A DNA stretch of 5,870 nucleotides, taken from assembly GCA_008933045.1 (NCBI GenBank), contig WBXJ01000181.1:1-5870 (forward strand), read 5' to 3'. Made by a program: the position numbers and the translations under genes. The notes under the pieces are model-generated. The model was not told the DNA's origin. It did not search any database and saw nothing but the letters and a program-made list of their open reading frames with translations. Shown here in pieces: positions 1 through 5,870 of the stretch. The stretch is from Verrucomicrobiota bacterium (GTDB lineage: Bacteria > Verrucomicrobiota > Verrucomicrobiia > Limisphaerales > SXQI01). Each line of letters opens with the position of its first letter. The first letter of the stretch is position 1.

Positions 1-3000
1 AAAAAATTCTGAGCGACGAATATATCTGAAAATCCATCGCCATCAAAATCACCTGTCGTAAGGCCGAAAGCGGGAGCCAGTTGGGCCTCGGTCGGCAGCG
101 GTTTGGCTTCAAAATGATCCCCTCTGTTGAGTAATACGAGACTGAGCAGAGTCTTGGCTTCCACCACCCGTACAACGCCACTTACTGGAGCCAATAGATC
201 CTTCATCGAAGCCTCTCCAAATGCTTGATGCGATGTGTAACGTTCTCGCAGCTCTGGCCATGCCGCCGCTAGGGCATTGAGGTCGCGTCGAGGGACCTCT
301 AGTCCACGCTCCTCGTCCCATTCAGACTCAACGGTTAGGAGACGACCGTCACCGCCTAGGTTACCGTAATAAAGGCGAAGGGGATGCTCAGCGGAGGCTT
401 GGTATTCGGTATTTAGTCCGGTGTTGGCTGCCACGAGATCCATCCGTCCATCGCCGTCAAAATCTGCCGACGCCACCGCCATCCACAAGCCCGTGTGATT
501 CGTTAACCCCCAAGCCTCGGTCTGGTCTTTCAATCGACCTTGCTGATTCATGAGAACTTTCAGAGGTCCCCATTCGCACGCGAGAACTAGATCCGGCCAA
601 CCATCGGCATTCAGATCCGTCCAAACCGCACTAGTCACAAGCCCGATTTCCTTGAAAATTACTTCATGAGGTTCGGACACTACCCACTGCTGGCCGACGC
701 GGTGGTAAAGATGGGAACTAGCCGGCTCGGGATAGCGTCCAGGAATCACCCTCCCCCCTGCGAACAAGTCTAAAACCCCATCGCCATCCATGTCAGCCAT
801 CGCGAGGGTAGATGTCGAAGAAGGATCCACTTGGTGGATGCGCATCGTCATAGTCGCATCTGCATTGCCTCCAACCAACCGTGGGCCTTGAGCACTGTGA
901 TCTCGATAACTCGAGGCACTCGCCCAAATTTGGGCTTTTTGACCTCGCGTGCCTCCTCCGAGCACCGTCCCCAAGTCACGAAGGCCCAACTCGCCAGCGG
1001 GCATCGGCAATAGTTTAAACTCAGAACCCTTTTTGTTACTATAAACCGTGAGGCTGCCTCCCAATGCTCCACCCAGAAGCAGATCGTCCCAACCGTCTCC
1101 GTCGAAATCGACCCAACTCACGGATGGGCCTTCTTGCGCGAGGTGCCGAGATAAAAGCGGCTGGCGTTCCAATTCATTGAAATAGGGGGTGACATGGCGA
1201 TCTCGAAGTCGATCTGAAGCATCCACAAAAATGGGGGACTCAGGTTTGGCGGACTGTGGTTCTCGCGGCTTCTGGGTCTGCACAACCGATGCGTTTTCAT
1301 TCAGTTCATAAACTCGGTTAGAGCTCACAGAAATCACTTCGGTCCAGCGACCGTTCGGCCAACGCACTTCAATATTCATTGGCGGCGATCGAGTTGCAAA
1401 AACACGCATCGACGCATCACTGGAAAGATACCGCCCTCCGGCCATCATCTCCTGCTCCTGGACAAAATCGCCAGCGACCAACCGAATACGGGCCCCGATG
1501 CCTTGGGTATTATTTCCCACACCCTTGAGAGTTACCGAGATACGCCCGGCAGTAGCCTCGTTTCGAAACAGGCCGACGGCGTCATTCAAACGATTCACGA
1601 CCACATCGAGATCCCCATCGTTGTCGAGGTCTGCCAAGGCCACACCTTGAGAAACTCCATCGGTGTTCCAGTTCCAAGCCGCACTGGTATCCGAAAACCG
1701 TCCATCCCCGAGATTCTTGAATGCTACATTCCGGCTGGCGAGAGGTGGAAACTGAAGCAGCTTTTTTGCAAGACGTTCTTTTGGCCAGGGGCCTTGTGCC
1801 AGGATGCGAGCCTCAGCATCCATATCTTGTGTGTCGAATTGATTGCCCGTGGTCACCAGTAGATCCTCGAACCCATCCAGATCCACATCAAGGAACACAG
1901 GTGCCCACGCCCAACCCGTCGCCCACACACCTGCATAGTAAGCCGTCTCCGCATAGGTGCCATCCCCTCGATTCAATTGAAGCACATTGCGATCAAACTG
2001 AGGTCTATTCGTGCTCAATCCCCACGAGGATTCCTGAGGTTCCTTACCATTGTTTTGCATCATGCGCCGTCGATGACTCGATGAAAGCATGTCGAGAACG
2101 ATAAAATCATCCCACCTGTCCCGATTTATATCGGCAAAATCTATCCCCATCGAAAACGTGCTGGTATTCCGCAACGCGGTACGCGCGATGGCTCGAAAGC
2201 TTCCTTTCCCATCATTCAGCCATAAACGATCCGGAGTGTGAAAATCATTACAAACATACAAGTCCGGAAAACCGTCCTGATTGATATCACGGAAGGCCAC
2301 GGATAATCCCCAATCGTAAGGAGCCACGGAGAGAACTAGACCCTCCTCATCGAGAAACCTGCCTTCGGTCCAAGATTGGGCAGCAAACTTCCCGTGCCCA
2401 TTGTTGAGGTAAAGAATATCCGGTTCACCTCGCTCCAGAATTCGCCCCTCTGCCGTCATCTCTAATTGCTCGCGATCCTCAGGACGGATGCTACGAACGC
2501 CAGCGGTGTTCAGTAATGCCAAACCCGTACTTCGAATCGTGGAAACTCGGTAGTTAGCAACATAGAGATCAAGATCACCATCACCATCAATATCCGCTAA
2601 AGCCATCGACATCGCACCAAAACGGCGGATCAAACCTGAGTTTGTGTCCTCGGTGAATTTTCCGGTTCCGTTGTTAAGAAATAACCGTGTTCCACCACCG
2701 ATGGAATTCACCAATAAATCTAGATCACCATCGCCATCGACGTCCGCGAAAGTGGCCCCCGTCGAAAACTGGTAGTTGCAGGCAACCCCAGCCGGTTCGG
2801 TCACCTCCTCAAATTTCCATTGCCCCAAGTTTCGGTAAAGCGCGTTCGGCCCTTCCAATCGACAAAGGTAAATATCAACTTTGCCGTCTCCATCGACATC
2901 GCCCAAGGCCACGCCGGAACCATTAAGCCGAATCTGGTTCTGACCCGCTACCTCGTCACTCAGCACGTTGGTGAACCTCACGCCGGTGACTTCCGGCAAT

Positions 3001-3173
3001 AATCGATGAAATCCTTGCGAATTACCGGTTGGGACGTTTGCGGGCTTCCAACGCCCACTAGGGATCGTTTGCCACTCAGCCCGAGCGGTGATGCTGAGCA
3101 ACACCAACCATGAAATAAACTTCAGAGACAAAAACAGTTTAATCAATCCCCCGCGTTGATATTCGTCATTCAC
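1..3173 (-). CDS. Exported VCBS/FG-GAP repeat protein with ASPIC/UnbV domain (CRTAC1-like), C-terminus off the window
   Basis: At least 1057 codons are open without a stop or frameshift from GTG at 3173 to the left edge, so the end of the gene is missing. An in-frame TAA lies three codons upstream of the GTG, so the start is the GTG or an internal codon such as TTG at 3146. No clear Shine-Dalgarno sequence is visible. Residues 1-32 look like a signal peptide ending in an A-R-A cleavage site before E33. Twelve calcium-loop motifs of the type DxDxDGxxD are spread from residue 92 to 1050, as expected for FG-GAP/VCBS beta-propeller blades. An ASPIC/UnbV domain occupies about residues 556-625, followed by a second set of blades. 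The segment around residues 340-445 (SMGIDFADIN, LDMLSS, RNVLQLNRGDG, a W-rich stretch) matches the usual core of bacterial CRTAC1-like proteins. These proteins are exported and often annotated only by domain; adhesion or polymer binding is plausible but unproven. Typical relatives are about 1100-1200 residues, so probably only a small part is missing. Confidence 0.93.
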   Translation of the reverse strand, partial: MNDEYQRGGLIKLFLSLKFISWLVLLSITARAEWQTIPSGRWKPANVPTGNSQGFHRLLPEVTGVRFTNVLSDEVAGQNQIRLNGSGVALGDVDGDGKVDIYLCRLEGPNALYRNLGQWKFEEVTEPAGVACNYQFSTGATFADVDGDGDLDLLVNSIGGGTRLFLNNGTGKFTEDTNSGLIRRFGAMSMALADIDGDGDLDLYVANYRVSTIRSTGLALLNTAGVRSIRPEDREQLEMTAEGRILERGEPDILYLNNGHGKFAAQSWTEGRFLDEEGLVLSVAPYDWGLSVAFRDINQDGFPDLYVCNDFHTPDRLWLNDGKGSFRAIARTALRNTSTFSMGIDFADINRDRWDDFIVLDMLSSSHRRRMMQNNGKEPQESSWGLSTNRPQFDRNVLQLNRGDGTYAETAYYAGVWATGWAWAPVFLDVDLDGFEDLLVTTGNQFDTQDMDAEARILAQGPWPKERLAKKLLQFPPLASRNVAFKNLGDGRFSDTSAAWNWNTDGVSQGVALADLDNDGDLDVVVNRLNDAVGLFRNEATAGRISVTLKGVGNNTQGIGARIRLVAGDFVQEQEMMAGGRYLSSDASMRVFATRSPPMNIEVRWPNGRWTEVISVSSNRVYELNENASVVQTQKPREPQSAKPESPIFVDASDRLRDRHVTPYFNELERQPLLSRHLAQEGPSVSWVDFDGDGWDDLLLGGALGGSLTVYSNKKGSEFKLLPMPAGELGLRDLGTVLGGGTRGQKAQIWASASSYRDHSAQGPRLVGGNADATMTMRIHQVDPSSTSTLAMADMDGDGVLDLFAGGRVIPGRYPEPASSHLYHRVGQQWVVSEPHEVIFKEIGLVTSAVWTDLNADGWPDLVLACEWGPLKVLMNQQGRLKDQTEAWGLTNHTGLWMAVASADFDGDGRMDLVAANTGLNTEYQASAEHPLRLYYGNLGGDGRLLTVESEWDEERGLEVPRRDLNALAAAWPELRERYTSHQAFGEASMKDLLAPVSGVVRVVEAKTLLSLVLLNRGDHFEAKPLPTEAQLAPAFGLTTGDFDGDGFSDIFVAQNF
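24..2900 (-). repeat. Twelve VCBS/FG-GAP calcium-loop repeats within the large protein
   Basis: Asp-rich motifs start at residues 92 (DVDGDGKVD), 144 (DVDGDGDLD), 194 (DIDGDGDLD), 296 (DINQDGFPD), 348 (DINRDRWDD), 429 (DVDLDGFED), 515 (DLDNDGDLD), 689 (DFDGDGWDD), 794 (DMDGDGVLD), 853 (DLNADGWPD), 904 (DFDGDGRMD) and 1042 (DFDGDGFSD). Most are preceded by a small-hydrophobic strand (for example GVALG, MALA) and followed by a hydrophobic strand (DLYVAN type). This is the pattern of calcium-binding blades in integrin-like beta-propellers. Seven lie before the ASPIC/UnbV domain and five after it, which suggests two propellers. Spacing is about 50-100 residues except across the ASPIC/UnbV domain. 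Confidence 0.9.
1299..1508 (-). other. ASPIC/UnbV domain of the large protein
   Basis: About residues 556-625. The family landmarks are visible in order: an NTQGIGARIRL opening, an MMAGGRYLSSDAS centre, and IEVRWPNGRWTEV followed by NRVYELNE at the end. In this family the opening reads roughly N-x-x-G-I-G-A and the end V-x-W-P-x-G. The domain commonly follows a set of FG-GAP blades in bacterial CRTAC1-like proteins. Its biochemical role is not established. Here it is followed by a linker rich in P, Q, K and E (about residues 628-645) and then further blades. Confidence 0.88.
3078..3173 (-). other. Signal peptide of the VCBS/ASPIC protein
   Basis: Residues 1-32 counted from the GTG start. A basic stretch (R7, K12, K18) is followed by a hydrophobic core (FISWLVLLSI, residues 19-28) and the site A30-R31-A32 before E33, which fits type I signal peptidase. 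The first nine residues (with D3 and E4) are not typical of a signal n-region. Starting at TTG 3146 would remove them and leave a compact, classical signal peptide. Either start predicts export. Confidence 0.75.
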
Positions 3174-3266
3174 CCAAGCTTATGGAAACTCCGTTGAGGT
3201 CATTTTTTGCTGGTTGTGACTCTCCCACAACACTACAGTTAAAGCAATCTAACGACCGATTTATCT
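3174..3266. promoter_or_regulatory. Divergent intergenic region with a perfect 6-bp inverted repeat
   Basis: This 93-bp stretch separates the two divergent exported-protein genes and must hold both start regions unless transcription begins farther out. A perfect inverted repeat, GTTGTG at 3213-3218 and CACAAC at 3226-3231 with a 7-bp spacer, sits near the middle and could be an operator or a small hairpin. I see no convincing pair of -35 and -10 boxes on either strand. The best plus-strand candidate, TTGTGA at 3214 with GTTAAA at 3238, is weak. Confidence 0.4.
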
Positions 3267-4304
3267 ATGATTTCTTGGATCCAAAAACATTCTCTCTTGT
3301 CAGCGTTTTGGGTGAGTTTGTTTGGTGGGAATTGCCTTCCCATGGAGGCTCAACAAGTGGTCTTTGAAAACTCGAAAGCTTACCTTGGCTACTACCGCCC
3401 TCAATTCGGCGAATACGGGGATGAAGTGACTCTCGAAGGTTCAGCTCGGTTGATTACAGATTTTTCGTTCCAATACACGGGCAAATTTACTCCTCAAGGG
3501 GATGAGCGAGCCCGCATCCGATTTTACGCCAACGACGGTAACGTCCTGAGTCCTTACTACACGGCACCTGGGACGTTGCTTTATGAGAGCGGATACTTTC
3601 CTTTGAATCCTGGATTCCACACGCGCGAGATGGTCGGCCTTAAGGTTGTTGTTCCTGACCGTTTCACGTGGACCATTGAGTTTCTAGGTCTCAGCATGTC
3701 GAACAACGATCAGGCTGGGTTGCTTTATTTTAACCCCGTCACGATAGGCCAAAGCTACGGCGATTATTGGTTGAAAATTGAAAAAGGTCCATGGCTCCCC
3801 TATCAAACGCGGGGGTTGGATGACAATTTTGCTGCCACAATCGTCGCAACCTATGCTCCAGACTCCACCCCTCGGATCACCCAGATCACCGCCTCAGGCC
3901 CTGACACATTTCAATTGCTCGTGAACGTGATTCCGCATCGTAACTATGCGCTGGAGTTTGCTGACCCGACCGACCCTAAAAAGTGGACTCGGCAAACAGC
4001 AATTCTGGACGCGCCCAAGGCCCAAATCACCCTGACTGCCTTGGCTCCAACTCCGGCGCGGCTATTCCGTGTCACCGAACTGGCTCGCACGGTTTCCATG
4101 CTCGGGGGATATCCCTTGGTTAGTGCAAAAGCTATCAAAGGGGCGACCTACGCACTTGAATACAAAGATACCCTCAACTCCACGAACTGGATCCGCCTGC
4201 CTGATTTTATGACGGCCAGTTCCGACATCGTTGCCATCTCAGACCTATCGAACCCGCCTGCTCCAATTCGGTTCTACCGAATCATTGATGCCAACAGACG
4301 GTGA
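3267..4304 (+). CDS. Exported protein of unknown function with two tandem verrucomicrobial C-terminal modules
   Basis: The protein is 345 residues. ATG at 3267 is chosen because it gives a signal peptide: a short n-region with K7, a hydrophobic core (LLSAFWVSLF, residues 10-19), and a possible cleavage site after M-E-A at residue 28. No clear ribosome binding site precedes it. Residues 30-195 form a domain without a recognised catalytic motif; it has alternating strands and landmarks such as GDEVTLEG (51-58), RFYANDG (85-91), PGTLLYESG (101-109) and FTWTIEFLGLS (133-143). I have a general impression that this domain type occurs in other verrucomicrobial secreted proteins but cannot name a family. 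Residues 204-269 and 278-339 are two copies of a module built around YALE(F/Y), a Trp 13 residues on, and a closing FR(V/I) or FYRI. An extracellular or envelope location is inferred. It is divergent from the large VCBS protein and 76 bp upstream of the transporter. Confidence 0.87.
   Translation: MISWIQKHSLLSAFWVSLFGGNCLPMEAQQVVFENSKAYLGYYRPQFGEYGDEVTLEGSARLITDFSFQYTGKFTPQGDERARIRFYANDGNVLSPYYTAPGTLLYESGYFPLNPGFHTREMVGLKVVVPDRFTWTIEFLGLSMSNNDQAGLLYFNPVTIGQSYGDYWLKIEKGPWLPYQTRGLDDNFAATIVATYAPDSTPRITQITASGPDTFQLLVNVIPHRNYALEFADPTDPKKWTRQTAILDAPKAQITLTALAPTPARLFRVTELARTVSMLGGYPLVSAKAIKGATYALEYKDTLNSTNWIRLPDFMTASSDIVAISDLSNPPAPIRFYRIIDANRR
3876..4283 (+). repeat. Two tandem YALE...W...FR modules in the exported protein
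   Basis: Copy one is about residues 204-269 with YALEF at 227-231, W240 and LFRV at 266-269. Copy two is about residues 278-339 with YALEY at 295-299, W308 and RFYRI at 335-339. Tyr-to-Trp spacing is 13 residues in both, and Tyr to the Arg near the end is 41 and 43. The similarity is at protein level only and the DNA copies are well diverged. Such modules are frequent at the C-termini of verrucomicrobial exported proteins and probably form a small beta domain. Confidence 0.65.
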
Positions 4305-4307
4305 TCC

Positions 4308-4323
4308 GAACCGCCAGTGGTTC
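4308..4323 (+). terminator. Weak stem-loop just after the exported-protein gene
   Basis: GAACC (4308-4312) pairs with GGTTC (4319-4323), with a possible G-U pair extending the stem, starting 3 bases after the stop codon. No T-run follows directly; the first T-rich stretch begins near 4337. It is therefore a poor intrinsic terminator and could be a chance hairpin. If it does not terminate, the transporter gene could be read from the same transcript. Confidence 0.2.
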
Positions 4324-4380
4324 CAGCACGCGTCCCATTTTATTTGACCCTTTGCGTGCTCCATTCCTACACTCCTGTGG

Positions 4381-5808
4381 ATGGATCCCTCCCAAACATT
4401 GCCCAGTCCTTGGATGTTACTCCCGTTTGGGGTGCTGTTGGGTTTGATTGCATTGGCACCTCTTTTTGTTGGAAGATGGTGGCACAGGAATTATGCACGA
4501 GTGGCGATTGGGTTAGCGGCACTGGTTTTGGCCTACTACCTTGTTATTCTCCGCTCTTCTGCCCCCATCCTTCACGTTGCGCATGAATACATCAGTTTTA
4601 TTTGTTTGATCGGATCGCTTTTTGTTGTCTCGGGTGGAATTCATATCGGAGTTAAGGGTGAGTCCAGCCCGGGGATGAATGTTCTCTTTTTGCTTGTCGG
4701 TGCGATTGTAGCGAACGTGATCGGGACGACGGGTGCTTCCATGTTATTGATTCGCCCTTGGATTCAAATGAACCGAGGACGCAACGCGCCTTTTCATGTC
4801 GTGTTTTTCATTTTTATCATCTCAAACGTCGGGGGCTGCCTCACGCCCATTGGTGATCCTCCACTTTTTCTGGGTTACCTCAAAGGAGTCCCTTTTTGGT
4901 GGATCACCAAAAACATTCTGCCTATTTGGGGAGTGGGTATCGGTTTTTTATTGAGCTTATTCTACCTCGTTGATCGTTGGCATTACCGTCGGACTCTAGG
5001 AATCCTTCACACCCATCCGCCTAATGCACCTGAAACATGGCGGTTTGAAGGGGCCACGAACCTTGTTTTTCTCGGCATGATTCTCGGGTCGGTGTTCATC
5101 AACAACCCGCCATTCGTTCGAGAGAGCTTGATGATAACGGCTGCTGTGGGTTCCTGGTTCACAACAAAAAAACAGGTTCACCAATCCAATGAGTTTTCCT
5201 TTGCACCGATCAAGGAGGTTGCGATTCTTTTTGTTGGCATTTTTAGCACGATGTTGCCGGCACTCGATTTACTGCAAGTCCATGCCAAATCATTAGGGAT
5301 GGCCTCGCCAGGCTTTTTCTTCTGGTCGAGTGGATTCCTCTCGAGCGCGCTGGATAATGCTCCGACTTATTACAGTTTTCTCACTGCTATGTTGAGCATT
5401 TTCGTTGATGCCGACACAGTGAATCAGGTGCAACACCTAGTCCGGACCCACGGCTCAACACTTGCTTCCATCACAGGTCCTCAGGCCGAAGAAATTCGTA
5501 ATACCTTTGCTGCGCTGCAAAAATATCACAGCTCGTTGCTCGCTTCGGGGACCGTCGATGCAGAACACATCAGGATGGCCTATTTACTTGGTAATCCCAC
5601 CTACGCAACCTACCTACTCGCTCTCAGTGTGGGATCAGTCTTTTTTGGGGCTAATACTTACATCGGCAACGCTCCCAATTTTATGGTGAAGGCCATCGCG
5701 GATCAGGCAAAAATCTCTACCCCATCGTTCTTGGGTTACGTTTTTAAATACACCATTCCCATTATGTTACCGATGCTAGTAATCGTGTGGTTCTTGTTTT
5801 TTCGTTAG
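4381..5808 (+). CDS. Ion transporter superfamily membrane protein, CitMHS_2 / sodium:proton antiporter type
   Basis: The protein is 475 residues with roughly a dozen hydrophobic segments across its length (for example 12-30, 40-57, 70-89, 99-116, 137-155, 178-198, 225-239, 278-297, 400-425 and 455-474), so it sits in the inner membrane. Two related half-signatures are visible. The first half has GTTGASMLLIRP (115-126) and SNVGGCLTPIGDPPLFLGYL (148-167). The second has SSALDNAPTYYSFL (321-334) and FFGANTYIGNAPNFMVKAIA (421-440). This is the inverted-repeat plan of the ion transporter superfamily, and the motifs fit the 'putative citrate transport' group often annotated as sodium:proton antiporters. 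The true substrate (a carboxylate, or Na+ with H+) cannot be told from sequence. ATG 4381 is the first possible start after an in-frame TGA at 4345; no strong ribosome binding site is seen. A hydrophilic stretch at about residues 342-399 separates two membrane segments in the second half. Confidence 0.93.
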   Translation: MDPSQTLPSPWMLLPFGVLLGLIALAPLFVGRWWHRNYARVAIGLAALVLAYYLVILRSSAPILHVAHEYISFICLIGSLFVVSGGIHIGVKGESSPGMNVLFLLVGAIVANVIGTTGASMLLIRPWIQMNRGRNAPFHVVFFIFIISNVGGCLTPIGDPPLFLGYLKGVPFWWITKNILPIWGVGIGFLLSLFYLVDRWHYRRTLGILHTHPPNAPETWRFEGATNLVFLGMILGSVFINNPPFVRESLMITAAVGSWFTTKKQVHQSNEFSFAPIKEVAILFVGIFSTMLPALDLLQVHAKSLGMASPGFFFWSSGFLSSALDNAPTYYSFLTAMLSIFVDADTVNQVQHLVRTHGSTLASITGPQAEEIRNTFAALQKYHSSLLASGTVDAEHIRMAYLLGNPTYATYLLALSVGSVFFGANTYIGNAPNFMVKAIADQAKISTPSFLGYVFKYTIPIMLPMLVIVWFLFFR

Positions 5809-5870
5809 CCGATCTCGCTCTGGAACAAGTCTGACAACCGTTCCAATTCTCCATTGCATTCGCACTCCTC
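5805..5870 (-). CDS. Possible C-terminal end of a convergent gene (partial)
   Basis: Reading leftward from 5870, 21 codons stay open and end in TAA at 5807-5805, giving a tail that reads EECECNGELERLSDLFQSEI followed by G. The composition, with a C-x-C and a helical ending, looks like a protein terminus, and the stop falls exactly where the transporter ends. However, the other minus-strand frames are also open over this short stretch, so coding is only a guess. I do not recognise the family. Confidence 0.3.
   Translation of the reverse strand, partial: EECECNGELERLSDLFQSEIG
5821..5845. other. Imperfect stem-loop downstream of the transporter
   Basis: TGGAAC (5821-5826) can pair with GTTCCA (5840-5845) around a 13-base loop. 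There is no T-run on either side, so it is not a convincing terminator. It lies inside the possible convergent coding tail, which may explain it by chance. Confidence 0.15.

Noticed and set aside
109..1300. Minus-strand open frames at 109-321, 848-1072 and 1118-1300.
   Set aside because: They are in other frames from the verified large gene on the same strand and show no protein-like motifs.
33..2740. Recurring short DNA strings resembling ccatcgccatc, which could suggest a repeat array or CRISPR.
   Set aside because: They are irregularly spaced, vary in sequence and encode the Asp-Gly-Asp calcium motifs on the minus strand.
831..3002. Several plus-strand open frames (831-1013, 1503-1862, 1721-2104, 2687-2926, 2820-3002).
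   Set aside because: They lie opposite the continuous minus-strand gene, have low-complexity or unnatural composition, and are explained by the codon periodicity of the Asp/Gly-rich repeats.
3214..3243. A promoter-like pair TTGTGA and GTTAAA upstream of the exported-protein gene.
   Set aside because: The -10 match is poor and the spacing is 18 bp; similar matches are expected by chance in this AT-rich gap.
3321..3335. Possible lipoprotein box ending at Cys23 of the exported protein.
   Set aside because: The residues before the Cys are G-G-N; Asn just before the Cys does not fit the lipobox, and a type I signal peptidase site a few residues later is more likely.
3182..3367. A 61-codon plus-strand frame starting in the intergenic region.
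   Set aside because: It overlaps the signal-peptide coding part of the exported-protein gene in another frame, has no ribosome binding site and no recognisable motif.
3944..4138. A 64-codon minus-strand frame inside the exported-protein gene.
   Set aside because: It is a shadow of the plus-strand gene, which has conserved module motifs in exactly this stretch.
4317..5689. Short frames at 4317-4586 (+), 4996-5184 (-) and 5462-5689 (+).
   Set aside because: All overlap the transporter, whose frame carries clear family motifs from end to end.

Overview
The window looks like an ordinary piece of a chromosome from a bacterium of the Verrucomicrobiota (PVC group). The assignment is inferred from protein style. 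One gene encodes a secreted protein ending in two 'YALE(F/Y)...W...FR(V/I)' modules, of the kind common at the C-termini of verrucomicrobial exported proteins. Another is a very large CRTAC1-like VCBS/FG-GAP protein with an ASPIC/UnbV domain, a class abundant in Verrucomicrobiota, Planctomycetota and Bacteroidota. No rRNA, tRNA, mobile element, CRISPR array or phage gene was seen.

Layout. Positions 1-3173, minus strand: one continuous open frame of at least 1057 codons, beginning at a non-ATG start (GTG at 3173 or TTG at 3146) and running off the left edge. I translated it codon by codon and found no in-frame stop or frameshift. It has a signal peptide, twelve Asp-rich calcium-loop motifs of VCBS/FG-GAP type and a central ASPIC/UnbV domain. 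Positions 3174-3266: a 93-bp divergent intergenic region holding a perfect 6-bp inverted repeat. Positions 3267-4304, plus strand: a 345-residue exported protein of unknown function with a beta-rich N-terminal domain and two tandem C-terminal modules. Positions 4305-4380: a short gap with a weak stem-loop. Positions 4381-5808, plus strand: a 475-residue polytopic membrane protein of the ion transporter superfamily (CitMHS_2 / sodium:proton antiporter type). Positions 5805-5870, minus strand: possibly the last 21 codons of a convergent gene whose stop codon interlocks with the transporter's stop.

How the genes relate. The two exported proteins are divergently transcribed from a shared 93-bp region and could be co-regulated, but nothing in the sequence proves it. 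The transporter lies 76 bp downstream of the second gene on the same strand and may be co-transcribed or independent. Nothing links the three into a recognisable pathway, and I see no convincing evidence of an undescribed system here. The more interesting points are the start-codon arrangement of the large protein, the duplicated module in the second gene, the long hydrophilic loop in the transporter and the interlocked convergent stops.
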